From assembly GCA_947243855.1 (NCBI GenBank), contig CAMXIK010000032.1, forward strand, positions 1 to 32,991: DNA of 32,991 bases, read 5' to 3'. The position numbers were made by a program, and so were the translations under genes. Position 1 is the stretch's first letter. Each line of letters starts with the position of its first letter. Under the pieces are notes generated by a model. The model did not search any database. It was not told where the DNA came from and was given only the letters and a program-made list of their open reading frames with translations. This document shows, in pieces, positions 8,222-15,646 of the stretch. Origin of the DNA: an uncultured Lachnospiraceae bacterium. GTDB lineage: Bacteria; Bacillota; Clostridia; Lachnospirales; Lachnospiraceae.

Positions 8222-8947
8222 CTAATTCTGCCCTTTCCCGGCGCGCTCCCGCTCCGCTTGGGAAAGCCGCAGATACTCCGGCGCAAAAACCGCTCCGTCC
8301 ACCGCTTTTCCCTGCCTGTAATACAGGTTTCCCAGAGCCGCAATGGCCGCCGCCGATTGTCTGGCCCGATGCAGGGGCGCCGTCGTGTACGGCACATGCA
8401 AAACCTGCGCCATCCGCTCCCGAAAGACCGGCACGCCGTCCCCTAAAAATATGACGCTTTTGTCATACCCGTTTAAAATCTCTGCAATCTCATCAAAAGA
8501 CACTGCGCATTGTTCCTTCCTAACACGCATGTCATATGCAAATTGACCCTCTTGGTCTGGAACAAATTCATAAACGCCCGTATAAACTTGGTTCCTTCTG
8601 GCGTCCATAATCGGGCAGACCAAGCCCTTCGCTCCGTACATCTGGTAAGCCAGACCATCCACAGTCGGCACGGGAACGATCGGTTTCTTCATGGCAAAAG
8701 CAAGGCCCTTCGCCGTGGCGGAACCAATCCGCAGACCCGTAAAAGATCCCGGTCCCGCCGCCACCGCAATGGCGTCCACCGTGTCAAGGTCAAGCTCCAC
8801 CATCCCGCATATCTCCTGCAGCATCGGAAGCAGAGTCTGGGAATGCGTCTTTTTATACTGCACGGTGTATTCCGCTATTAAATTATCGTCCTCCGCAAGC
8901 GCCACTGAGGCCACCAGCCCGGAACTGTCAAGCGCCAATAATTTCAA
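8222..8947 (-). CDS. tsaB: t6A biosynthesis scaffold protein TsaB
   Basis: TsaB is a catalytically inactive relative of TsaD that holds TsaD and TsaE together during t6A synthesis. The N-terminal half is diagnostic: LALDSSGLVASVAL, THSQTLLPM, AVAAGPGSFTGLRIG and ATAKGLAFA. The C-terminal half is more variable, ending with YLRLSQAERE, as is usual. The length of 241 residues fits. The start codon is TTG, overlapping the tsaE stop in TTGA, with GGGGGAAG upstream. The 4-base overlap suggests translational coupling and a fixed TsaE:TsaB ratio. Confidence 0.95.
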   Translation of the reverse strand: MKLLALDSSGLVASVALAEDDNLIAEYTVQYKKTHSQTLLPMLQEICGMVELDLDTVDAIAVAAGPGSFTGLRIGSATAKGLAFAMKKPIVPVPTVDGLAYQMYGAKGLVCPIMDARRNQVYTGVYEFVPDQEGQFAYDMRVRKEQCAVSFDEIAEILNGYDKSVIFLGDGVPVFRERMAQVLHVPYTTAPLHRARQSAAAIAALGNLYYRQGKAVDGAVFAPEYLRLSQAERERAGKGQN

Positions 8948-9426
8948 ATCTTCACTTCCCCCGAAACATCCGTATCTTTTCCCGCATTCTTCTTTTCTGC
9001 TCTCTGTATGACAATCCTTCGGTAATCAAAGCCCTGCGCCAAGTCCTTCTCTATGGTGATCCGAATGCAGTCTTCCGGCAGAATCTCCCGGATCAGCTCC
9101 GCCCATTCGATCAGGCAGACGCCGTCCCCGTAAAAACAGTCTTCATAGCCGATCTCTTCCATTTCCTCCACATCCCCAATGCGGTAGACGTCGAAGTGGT
9201 GAAGCGGCATTCTGCCCTCCTCATAGCTGTGCAGGATCGTAAAGGTGGGGCTGTTTACCGGCTCCTCAATGCCAAGCCCCGCCGCAAAGCCCTGCGTAAA
9301 CACGGTCTTGCCCACGCCAAGATCCCCTGTCAGCGCGTATACTTCCCCCTGCGCCGCCTTTTCACCCAAAGCTTTCCCGTATGCAAATGTCTCCTCCGCA
9401 CTATGGCTTTCGAAAACGTTATCCAC
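8944..9426 (-). CDS. tsaE: t6A biosynthesis ATPase TsaE
   Basis: TsaE is the small P-loop ATPase of the t6A complex; it turns over ATP to reset TsaB-TsaD. The Walker A loop is GDLGVGKT at residues 34-41. NSPTFTILHSYE, LHHFDVYRI and CLIEWAELI are the other conserved blocks. At 160 residues the length is normal, with a short charged C-terminal tail. The start codon is GTG, 8 bases inside the end of the ycxB-like gene, with AAGGTG 8 bases upstream. It opens the tsaE-tsaB-rimI-...-tsaD series. Confidence 0.95.
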   Translation of the reverse strand: MDNVFESHSAEETFAYGKALGEKAAQGEVYALTGDLGVGKTVFTQGFAAGLGIEEPVNSPTFTILHSYEEGRMPLHHFDVYRIGDVEEMEEIGYEDCFYGDGVCLIEWAELIREILPEDCIRITIEKDLAQGFDYRRIVIQRAEKKNAGKDTDVSGEVKI

Positions 9427-9898
9427 GAATTTTCACCTTCTTCGGGGGCATGTGGGTAGAAATAATCTCAATCACTTTGTATTTACCGTCGCCCAGATCG
9501 CTCTTCGGAAAAATACAGGCGTTCACCGCCGTAGTATACACGACAATGCTCTTCGGCGTGGAGATTGCCTTCACCATGCCGCCCCATGCCATCTGCTCCG
9601 TTGTCCCATCCTGCGAAACCTCGATTCCTTCCTCCGTCAATCTGTAGTGGAGGGGTTTTTGAAAAGCAGGCGTTCCCTTCGCTTGGGAAGCCGCCCTTAA
9701 AAAAAGCGTCCACGGCAGATAAAGCAGAATCACCAGCGCGATAATCAAAATCAGCGGCTGTCTGTTCGCTGCAAAGAGAAACAACATAAGCACACCTACA
9801 AGGGTGCCCATCAGCCCGGGCAGCCGCGAATAGGTGTGCTGCAGCATATAATCATATAAAATGTTTGTTGTAATTTTTACGTCAAATTCGATTTCCAT
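9419..9898 (-). CDS. YcxB-like membrane protein
   Basis: This 159-residue protein begins with a short polar segment (MEIEFDVKITTNILYDYML), then two membrane helices in tandem (about residues 28-45 and 48-68), then a C-terminal beta-rich domain with FQKPLHYRLTEEGIEV, VVYTTAVNACIFPKSDLG and ISTHMPPKKVKIRG. This order matches the YcxB-like family, of unknown function. No ribosome site precedes the ATG and a promoter -10 box lies only about 9 bases before it, so the message may be leaderless. It is the first gene of the tsa train, and its end overlaps tsaE. Confidence 0.75.
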   Translation of the reverse strand: MEIEFDVKITTNILYDYMLQHTYSRLPGLMGTLVGVLMLFLFAANRQPLILIIALVILLYLPWTLFLRAASQAKGTPAFQKPLHYRLTEEGIEVSQDGTTEQMAWGGMVKAISTPKSIVVYTTAVNACIFPKSDLGDGKYKVIEIISTHMPPKKVKIRG

Positions 9899-9907
9899 AT
9901 GAAATCT

Positions 9908-9935
9908 ATTATACTAGAAATCCTTGAGAGTGCAA
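9908..9935 (-). promoter_or_regulatory. Promoter of the ycxB-tsaEB-rimI-rnz-tsaD-ispD train
   Basis: On the minus strand TTGCAC (9930-9935), a 16-base spacer and TATAAT (9908-9913) are seen. The start of transcription would fall 2-4 bases before the ATG at 9898. No terminator hairpin separates it from the exporter operon upstream, so read-through from that operon is also possible. Confidence 0.6.
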
Positions 9936-9945
9936 GCAAAAATCT

Positions 9946-11169
9946 CTACTCATGCCGCAACGCCTCGATCGGGCTTAGCTTCGCCGCCTTTCTCGCCGGA
10001 TAGATGCCAAAGAAAATACCCACGCCGGAGGAGAAAGCCGCCGCCACGATCACCGTGGATACGTTAATCTGCGCCGCAAAGCCCATGGCGTTACAGACCG
10101 CAAACGCGCCAAACGCCCCCAGCACAATCCCGATCAGGCCGCCGATCAGGGTAATAATGCCCGCCTCCGCCAGAAACTGTAACAAAATGGATTTCGTCCT
10201 TGCTCCCAATGATTTGCGGATACCGATCTCCCGCGTGCGCTCCGTCACGGACACCAGCATGATGTTCATCACGCCGATGCCGCCCACCAGAAGGGAAATC
10301 GCCGCCACGAAGGAGATAAAAAGCGTAAGCATTCCCAAAATCTGGTCATACTGAGCCGAATAATCCGCAAAGCTCTCCATCATAATCTTATTTTCTCCCC
10401 GCACATTATAGCGGTTTTCCAAAAGGTTGATGGTATCTGTCGCCACCTGCGTCACATACTCGGAGCTTTCCGCAACCACATAGACATAATCGAAGTCGCC
10501 GATCCAAAAGCCAAATCCGGACGCCATCGCTAACAGCGGCATTTCCACCTGTATGTACCCGCTGCCGTTCATGGCGGAAATGATGCCCGCCGGCGTGTCC
10601 TGCCTGATACCCACGATCCGCACGTCCTGACTCACGTCCCAAAGACTCAGCTCAAAACTCATGCCCACCACATCGGTCGTGCCAAACAAAGATCTGGCGC
10701 TGGACTCATTGATAACGCAGACCATGCTGGCTGAGTCACACTCGCTCTGGGAAAAATATCTGCCCCTGACAATCGGCTCATTTCCAACCGCATACTGCAA
10801 AGCCGTATTCCCGCCCTCAAGTCTCGCCGTAAACTCGCCTTTGCGCCCTTTTGCCGTCGCGCCCCAATAACTGTACTGCGTCGTCGCGCCTTTTACATGC
10901 TCCACTTTTTCCGTTATCAGGGCAAAGTCTTCCTCCGTAAATCTCACGTCATTGCCTTCGACATCACCGTTTGCATAAATGGCAATCAGGCCGCCGCCCA
11001 TGTTTTCCAACTCCGCATTGACTGAGCTGCGCACCCCGTTACCGATGGAAATGATCATGATAACGGAAGCGATACCGATAATAATACCCAGCATGGTGAG
11101 TACGGAACGCCCCTTGTTGGTTTTAATGTTCATCAGGGCGATTTTTATGTATTCCCATATTTGTGCCAT
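9946..11169 (-). CDS. ABC exporter permease, MacB/YknZ type
   Basis: The 407-residue protein has the MacB arrangement: an N-terminal membrane helix (about residues 20-43, with KGRSVLTMLGIIIGIASVIM), a large external domain to about residue 280, and three C-terminal helices of the FtsX family (MLTLFISFVAAISLLVGGIG; ILLQFLAEAGIITLIGG; a last pair near 365-395). The motif SVTERTREIGIRKSLGA before the second helix is the coupling region to the ATPase. The ending SPIEALRHE is typical. GGAGTAGGGG upstream of the ATG overlaps the stop of the adaptor gene. With the two genes before it, it forms a YknXYZ-like efflux system, possibly for peptides or antimicrobials (inference). Confidence 0.9.
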   Translation of the reverse strand: MAQIWEYIKIALMNIKTNKGRSVLTMLGIIIGIASVIMIISIGNGVRSSVNAELENMGGGLIAIYANGDVEGNDVRFTEEDFALITEKVEHVKGATTQYSYWGATAKGRKGEFTARLEGGNTALQYAVGNEPIVRGRYFSQSECDSASMVCVINESSARSLFGTTDVVGMSFELSLWDVSQDVRIVGIRQDTPAGIISAMNGSGYIQVEMPLLAMASGFGFWIGDFDYVYVVAESSEYVTQVATDTINLLENRYNVRGENKIMMESFADYSAQYDQILGMLTLFISFVAAISLLVGGIGVMNIMLVSVTERTREIGIRKSLGARTKSILLQFLAEAGIITLIGGLIGIVLGAFGAFAVCNAMGFAAQINVSTVIVAAAFSSGVGIFFGIYPARKAAKLSPIEALRHE

Positions 11170-11177
11170 AATTACCC

Positions 11178-12821
11178 CTACTCCTGTGCCATCGGCATTG
11201 CCGTTACCGCCATGCCTTCCTCAAATTCCATACCGTTCGCCATAATGACATTTTCACCCGCCGTAAGGCCCTCCTTCACCTCACTGAGGCTGTCGGAGGA
11301 AATACCGACGGTAATGCGCCTCTTCGCCACCACGCCGTTCTCCTCCACATACACGAAATCGCCGTCCCGGTCGCTGTTAATCACTTCAAGGGGAATAGCA
11401 ATCACACCCTCCGCTTTTGCCATATGCACATAAACCTTGGCCTCCACGCCCAGAAAGATATTCTCATCAGGATTGTCAATATTGACGTTCACGCCGACCA
11501 CCATAGCGCCGCTGTCATTCTTGGTCGCCATACCGTCGATCTTTGACACCGTTCCCTCATAGGTCTTTCCAGCGATATCCACATCGGCCTTCTGTCCCTC
11601 GGCAATCTTTTCCAGATCATATTTGGAAACGTTCAGCCTTACATATACCTTTTCCGTGCTCTCTACGGTCACCAATTTCCCGCTCTCTGTGGGCGGCTGG
11701 CCAGACACAGCCTCCAATTCCGTGACTACGCCCGCAAATTCTGCTTTTAAACCATTTTCCACACTGGTGATATCGTCCAGCTTCTCCTGATTGGTCAGCT
11801 TTTCAAGAGCCGTGTCCGCCTCCAGCTTTTCCCTGCTGCCCTGATCCAGCACATTGTTTTCGGAAGTCTCTTTCTGGGACTTCATTTCGGATTTATATTC
11901 TTTATAGGAAGCAATCAGATCCTCCACTTCCTTCGCCTGCCTCTGCAATTCCCGGACTTCCTTATTATTCTGCTCTTCGTAGGAATTGTACTGCGCCTGT
12001 TCCTGCAAGTTCAAAAGAACCTCCTCGTCATAGGCAATCTGCGCCTTGGCCGCCTCGTCCTTCTCTTCCTTTTCCCGCTGCTGTTTTCTCAAAGCCTTAT
12101 CGTCGGAAGGAAGCCCCTGCTGCGCCTCCCATTCGTGCCGCTCCTCCATCTTCTGTTTCTCGTCGGCAATTTTCTTTTCCTGCTCTAAAATGGTCGCCTG
12201 CAAAGCCGCCCCGTTGTAAGACCAGCCCGCCTTTTTATCCTCGATCTTTTTGTTAATCTCCTTTAACAGATTTTCATTGTCCGCAATCTGCTGGTCAAGC
12301 ACTTCCAGATTGGTGGTCGCCTCCGACAGATCCGCTATGTACTGGTTGTCCTTATGAATAGAGCTTTCATACCCGCCCTCGTTGGACGCAAGCTTGTACT
12401 CCGCTTCCTGCTTGGCCTCCGAAAGCGCCTCCTCATTGAAGGTGAGCATTACCTCGCCCTTTTTCACCGTATCTCCAGTAGACACCTTCACATCGCCCAC
12501 CTCCACGGATATCGGTGCAAAATAGGTCTTCTTCTCGTCGCTGGTCACCGTGCCGCCTGTGCTCAGAATCTGCTCCACATCCTCCACAGAAACCGCAACC
12601 GTAGATACCATCGGCGCCGCATTTTTCGCCATTAAGGAATTTCTCACAAAAAACGCCGCGACCAGAGCAGCCAGCACGCCCGCAATCACCCTGCGGCGGA
12701 CTTTTTTCTTCTTTTCCTTATCCCAAGGTTTTTTCTCTTTTTTTGTTTTCGGCATCATTTCCGCGATATCCGTTGTGCCCGCATTTTCCGCCTTATTCTT
12801 CGCTTTCCGAAACATTTTCAT
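11178..12821 (-). CDS. HlyD/YknX-type efflux adaptor protein
   Basis: The 547-residue protein has a Lys-rich cytoplasmic start, one membrane helix (about residues 46-66), a biotinyl-lipoyl-like half motif (GGTVTSDEKKTYFAPISVEV), a very long Glu/Lys/Gln coiled coil (about residues 135-350), the second lipoyl half and beta-barrel domain (LNVSKYDLEKIAEGQKADV) and the membrane-proximal end (EGLTAGENVIMANGMEFEEG). This is the periplasmic-adaptor architecture adapted to a Gram-positive cell. The hairpin coil is longer than in many YknX proteins. GGAGG is only 3 bases from the first ATG and 9 from the ATG at 12815, so the latter may be the true start. It overlaps the ATPase gene. Confidence 0.88.
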   Translation of the reverse strand: MKMFRKAKNKAENAGTTDIAEMMPKTKKEKKPWDKEKKKKVRRRVIAGVLAALVAAFFVRNSLMAKNAAPMVSTVAVSVEDVEQILSTGGTVTSDEKKTYFAPISVEVGDVKVSTGDTVKKGEVMLTFNEEALSEAKQEAEYKLASNEGGYESSIHKDNQYIADLSEATTNLEVLDQQIADNENLLKEINKKIEDKKAGWSYNGAALQATILEQEKKIADEKQKMEERHEWEAQQGLPSDDKALRKQQREKEEKDEAAKAQIAYDEEVLLNLQEQAQYNSYEEQNNKEVRELQRQAKEVEDLIASYKEYKSEMKSQKETSENNVLDQGSREKLEADTALEKLTNQEKLDDITSVENGLKAEFAGVVTELEAVSGQPPTESGKLVTVESTEKVYVRLNVSKYDLEKIAEGQKADVDIAGKTYEGTVSKIDGMATKNDSGAMVVGVNVNIDNPDENIFLGVEAKVYVHMAKAEGVIAIPLEVINSDRDGDFVYVEENGVVAKRRITVGISSDSLSEVKEGLTAGENVIMANGMEFEEGMAVTAMPMAQE

Positions 12822-13494
12822 AATCCTCCTCTATTTTTCCGTCCATAATCTTTATCACACGCTTCGCTCTGGCCGCGATCTCATTGTCATGGGTGATCAG
12901 GATCACTGTCCTGCCCTCTTCGTGCAGTCCCCGCAAAATATCCATGATCTCCTTGGTGGAACCGGAATCCAGATTTCCGGTCGGCTCGTCCGCCAAAATG
13001 ATCGGCGGCGCTTGGGCAATCGCTCTGGCAATAGCCACTCTCTGCTGCTGCCCGCCGGACATTTCCGAAGGCTTGTGCGTCTTGCGCTTGGCAAGTCCCA
13101 CTTTCTCAAGCGCCCGCTCCGAAAGCTCTACCCGCTCCCGCTTCCCCACGCCCCGGTAAATCAGGGGCAGCTCCACGTTTTCCACCGCCGTCAGGCTGGG
13201 AATCAGATTAAAGCCCTGAAAAATAAAACCGATCTCCTGATTGCGAATGTCCGAGAGTTCGTCGTCCGTCATACTTCCCACGTCATGACCGTGCAGAAAA
13301 TAGTTCCCGCTGGTCGGCACGTCCAGACAGCCGAGCATATTCATCAATGTGGACTTTCCCGAACCGGAATGCCCGATAATCGCCACGAACTCGCCCTCTC
13401 CGATGGTCAGGCTCACGTGGTCAAGCGCCTTCACCTCATTTTCTCCGGGATTGTAGACCTTGCAAATATCCCGGATCTCCACCAATGTTCCCAT
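12793..13494 (-). CDS. ABC exporter ATPase, MacB/YknY (LolD-like) type
   Basis: The 233-residue nucleotide-binding subunit carries Walker A GHSGSGKST (residues 41-49), Q-loop GFIFQGFNLIPSLTAVENVELP, signature MSGGQQQRVAIARA, Walker B PIILADEPTGNLDS and the H-loop ILITHD. The NLDS and FNL motifs place it with the LolD/MacB group rather than importers. I start it at the ATG at 13494 (MGTLVE) with AAAGGA about 10 bases upstream; the frame runs on to 13569 but without family sequence. Its end overlaps the adaptor gene by 23-29 bases. Gene order is ATPase, adaptor, permease. Confidence 0.93.
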   Translation of the reverse strand: MGTLVEIRDICKVYNPGENEVKALDHVSLTIGEGEFVAIIGHSGSGKSTLMNMLGCLDVPTSGNYFLHGHDVGSMTDDELSDIRNQEIGFIFQGFNLIPSLTAVENVELPLIYRGVGKRERVELSERALEKVGLAKRKTHKPSEMSGGQQQRVAIARAIAQAPPIILADEPTGNLDSGSTKEIMDILRGLHEEGRTVILITHDNEIAARAKRVIKIMDGKIEEDYENVSESEE

Positions 13495-13602
13495 GTAATG
13501 CTTTCCTTTCTGTTGTTTTTCTTTTACCCCTATATATCTTAAACGAATCAGGCGGCCGTTTGGATTCACCTAATTCGAATTATTTTGCTCCCGGCCTACT
13601 TT

Positions 13603-13608
13603 AGCATA
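13603..13608 (-). promoter_or_regulatory. Extended -10 box of the exporter operon
   Basis: TGTTATGCT on the minus strand gives an extended -10 (TATGCT at 13603-13608) about 110 bases before the ATPase start. There is no good -35 box at the 17-base spacing, and CTTAA/TTAAG repeats lie just upstream, which fits a promoter that needs an activator. This is inference from position and sequence only. Confidence 0.4.
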
Positions 13609-13640
13609 ACAAGCCTTTCTTAAAAGAAACGCATCAAAAC

Positions 13641-13699
13641 CTTAAAACAATCTTAATATAGCACAAGATTCTTACAGGAATCTTACAGCAATCTTACAA
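13641..13699 (-). promoter_or_regulatory. Direct-repeat operator, 11-base spacing, upstream of the exporter operon
   Basis: Read on the plus strand, CTTA cores begin at 13641, 13652, 13671, 13682 and 13693, with another at 13619. Spacings are 11 within each cluster. The three copies at 13671-13699 read CTTACAG-G/C-AAT. Helical-turn-spaced direct repeats of this kind are typical binding sites of OmpR/PhoB-family response regulators. No regulator gene is in the window. Confidence 0.5.
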
Positions 13700-13700
13700 A

Positions 13701-13738
13701 AAGAAAAATACTACCTTCCCGCGGGAAAGTAGTATTTT
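13701..13738 (-). terminator. Intrinsic terminator after ribU
   Basis: The arms at 13705-13721 and 13722-13738 pair almost perfectly (AAAATACTAC-CTTCCCGC with one G-U), followed on the minus strand by TTTTTCTTTTT. It ends the ribU transcript about 25 bases after its stop. Confidence 0.85.
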
Positions 13739-13763
13739 CGCCATTTTCTTATGTTTTCTTGTG

Positions 13764-14543
13764 TCAGGCGTTCCCTGATCCAGAGATTTCTCCTGCGCGT
13801 CTCTCGATGACGGGATTCGCATTCTTCAAAATCGGACTAAGGGGTTTGTAGATCAGCATCGTCACCGCCGAAGCCGCCACGCCCTTAATCACATTAAAAG
13901 GCGCCACCGCAAAAATGACAAAGGTCACAACGTTGTGAATGCCGCCGTTGATCTCGGCCCCTGCCGCAATGATCGCCTCCAAGGGCATTCCGAACAGCTT
14001 GGAAAATGCGGGAAGCAGATAGATCCCGTTAAAAGCGGAGCCAAACACTGTCATAATCGCCGTGCCCAAAACGCAAGCCGCAACCGCCCTCTTCTTCGTC
14101 TTTTTGAACAGATACATCATGGACGCGGGCAGTATCAAAGAGCACCCAATCACGAAGTTCGCCAAATCTCCGACAAAGGCTGTGCTCGTGCCCTTAATTA
14201 CCAATTTCAACAGTATCTTGCAAAACTCGATCATCACGCCTGCCACCGGCCCGAACGCGAAGGCTCCTACCAATGCCGGAATCTCGGAAAAATCCAACTG
14301 ATAGAATCCCGGCGCCAAAAACGGAACCGGAAAGTCCAGCATGTGCAGAATCACCGCCAGCGCAGAAAACAGCCCGATCATGGTGATCTTTCTAGTCGTG
14401 AGAATCCGCTCCGTCACCCCGTTTTTCTTCTGCACGTACTTTTCCGTCCCATAAGCGACCAAAAACAGCGCCGTCGCCACAACCACGCAGACAAGCACAA
14501 AAAGCACATTTTCCGCAATACTCTGTAATAATCCGTTACCCAT
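13764..14543 (-). CDS. ribU: Riboflavin ECF transporter substrate-binding subunit RibU
   Basis: RibU is the membrane S component that binds riboflavin and works with the shared EcfA/EcfA'/EcfT energy module, which is not in this window. The 259-residue protein has about six membrane helices, with an extra N-terminal helix (residues 10-31) before the conserved part. ITMIGLFSALAVILHMLDFPVPF, then YQLDFSEIPALVGAFAFGP, and GDLANFVIGCSL are recognisable RibU blocks. Its leader holds an FMN riboswitch with a terminator, which confirms flavin-related function. The ATG has AGGAGG 9-10 bases upstream. It is a single-gene transcript. Confidence 0.93.
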   Translation of the reverse strand: MGNGLLQSIAENVLFVLVCVVVATALFLVAYGTEKYVQKKNGVTERILTTRKITMIGLFSALAVILHMLDFPVPFLAPGFYQLDFSEIPALVGAFAFGPVAGVMIEFCKILLKLVIKGTSTAFVGDLANFVIGCSLILPASMMYLFKKTKKRAVAACVLGTAIMTVFGSAFNGIYLLPAFSKLFGMPLEAIIAAGAEINGGIHNVVTFVIFAVAPFNVIKGVAASAVTMLIYKPLSPILKNANPVIERRAGEISGSGNA

Positions 14544-14603
14544 TTTCTTTTCCTCCTTTTGCTTTCTGGGGAAAGTTCTTCTGACTCTGCACGGGGCTGC
14601 GCA

Positions 14604-14638
14604 TAAAAGAAAACCCCGAAACTTTCGTTCCGGGGTTC
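14604..14638 (-). terminator. Riboswitch-controlled intrinsic terminator in the ribU leader
   Basis: On the minus strand AACCCCG (14631-14637) and CGGGGTT (14612-14618) pair around a 12-base loop and are followed by TTCTTTT. It lies between the FMN aptamer and ribU, so it should stop transcription when FMN is bound. Confidence 0.85.
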
Positions 14639-14721
14639 ATACTTGCCAATCAGCCGTCTTGCCGCAGATGCCGCACAGACTCTTATCCGATATACATGAC
14701 AAATCTGTCACATCATATCAT

Positions 14722-14862
14722 TTCTTCTCTCATCCAGACTATACTGTCGGTTCGGGAATTTCACCCGATCAGCCGTCCTGTCCTAGCACGGGTAAACGCC
14801 TGAACAGTAACGGGTCGCGGACTGTAACCGCCGGTAGGGAATTGCACCCTGCCCCGAAGAAC
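14722..14862 (-). promoter_or_regulatory. FMN riboswitch (RFN element)
   Basis: The minus strand shows the conserved RFN blocks in order: TTCTTCGGGGCAGGGTG, then AATTCCCTACCGGCGGT, ACAGTCCGCGA, the variable arm, then CTGATCGGGTGAAATTCCCGA and ACCGACAGTATAGTCTGGAT followed by GAGAGAAG. It senses flavin mononucleotide and controls ribU by termination at 14604-14638. This explains most of the 365 bases between ribU and the upstream ATPase gene. The rest of that gap holds the promoter and the ribosome site. Confidence 0.97.
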
Positions 14863-14896
14863 TTTTCTCTTATTTTGTTTTTCTCTTGCGCACATT

Positions 14897-14925
14897 ATCT
14901 TATCACAGTCATTCCTGCATGTCAA
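14897..14925 (-). promoter_or_regulatory. Promoter of ribU
   Basis: On the minus strand TTGACA (14920-14925), a 17-base spacer and TAAGAT (14897-14902) form a strong sigma-A promoter about 35 bases before the FMN aptamer. The -35 box lies inside the last codons of the OppF-like gene. Confidence 0.85.
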
Positions 14926-15646
14926 CTATTCTTCCCTCGCGCATGACGGCAACCCGGTCCGCAATCTGCCGCACCGCCGACAAATCATGGGAAATAAACA
15001 GATAAGTCAGTCCAAATTTCTCCTGTAATTCCAAAAACAGCTCCAAAATCTGTGCCTGCACCGACATATCTAAGGCTGAAACCGGCTCGTCACAGATCAG
15101 GAAATCCGGCTGTACCGAAAGCGCCCGCGCAATCCCCACTCGCTGTCTCTGTCCGCCGGAAAGCTCATGAGGATATCGGTTCGCATAACTTTCATCCAGC
15201 TTTACCATAGTAAGCAGACGTACAATCCGCTCCCACCGCTCCTGTTTTCTGCTGTGAACGGACGATGGAAACCCATGGATATCAATGGCCTCCCCCACAA
15301 TATCCCCCACCTTCATACGCGGGTTCAGGCTCGCGTACGGGTCTTGAAAAATCAACTGCATTCGTCTCCTGTAGGGCCGCATATCGGCGTACTGTTTCTT
15401 GTCCACATCAAAAATCACAGTTCCGTCAAAAACAAACCGCCCGCCTGTCGGCTCGTAAAGTCTAAGCAAGGTTCTGGCTGTAGTAGTTTTGCCGCAGCCA
15501 GAGTCTCCCACCAGCCCCAGCGCCTCCCCCTTGTCTATATGAAAGGAAACGTCCTCCACAGCCCTGCCGTATGTCCTGCCGCCCCAAAAACCGCCCATTG
15601 GAAAATACTGCCGCAGATGTTCTACCGTAACAAAATGTCCGTCCAT
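14909..15646 (-). CDS. Solitary OppF/DppF-like ABC ATPase
   Basis: The 245-residue protein has Walker A GDSGCGKT (residues 47-54), QLIFQDPYASLNPRMKVGDIV (Q-loop in the oligopeptide form), signature LSGGQRQRVGIARAL (from residue 162), Walker B FLICDEPVSALD and H-loop LFISHD. This matches the second ATPase of peptide importers. It stops right after VMREGRIVDMQE and so lacks the 60-80 residue C-terminal oligopeptide-family extension that normally follows. No permease, binding protein or partner ATPase is adjacent. Its ATG shares one base with the tex stop (TAATG) and has no good ribosome site, so it probably depends on coupling to tex. It may serve a transporter elsewhere, or be a relic. Confidence 0.85.
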   Translation of the reverse strand: MDGHFVTVEHLRQYFPMGGFWGGRTYGRAVEDVSFHIDKGEALGLVGDSGCGKTTTARTLLRLYEPTGGRFVFDGTVIFDVDKKQYADMRPYRRRMQLIFQDPYASLNPRMKVGDIVGEAIDIHGFPSSVHSRKQERWERIVRLLTMVKLDESYANRYPHELSGGQRQRVGIARALSVQPDFLICDEPVSALDMSVQAQILELFLELQEKFGLTYLFISHDLSAVRQIADRVAVMREGRIVDMQE

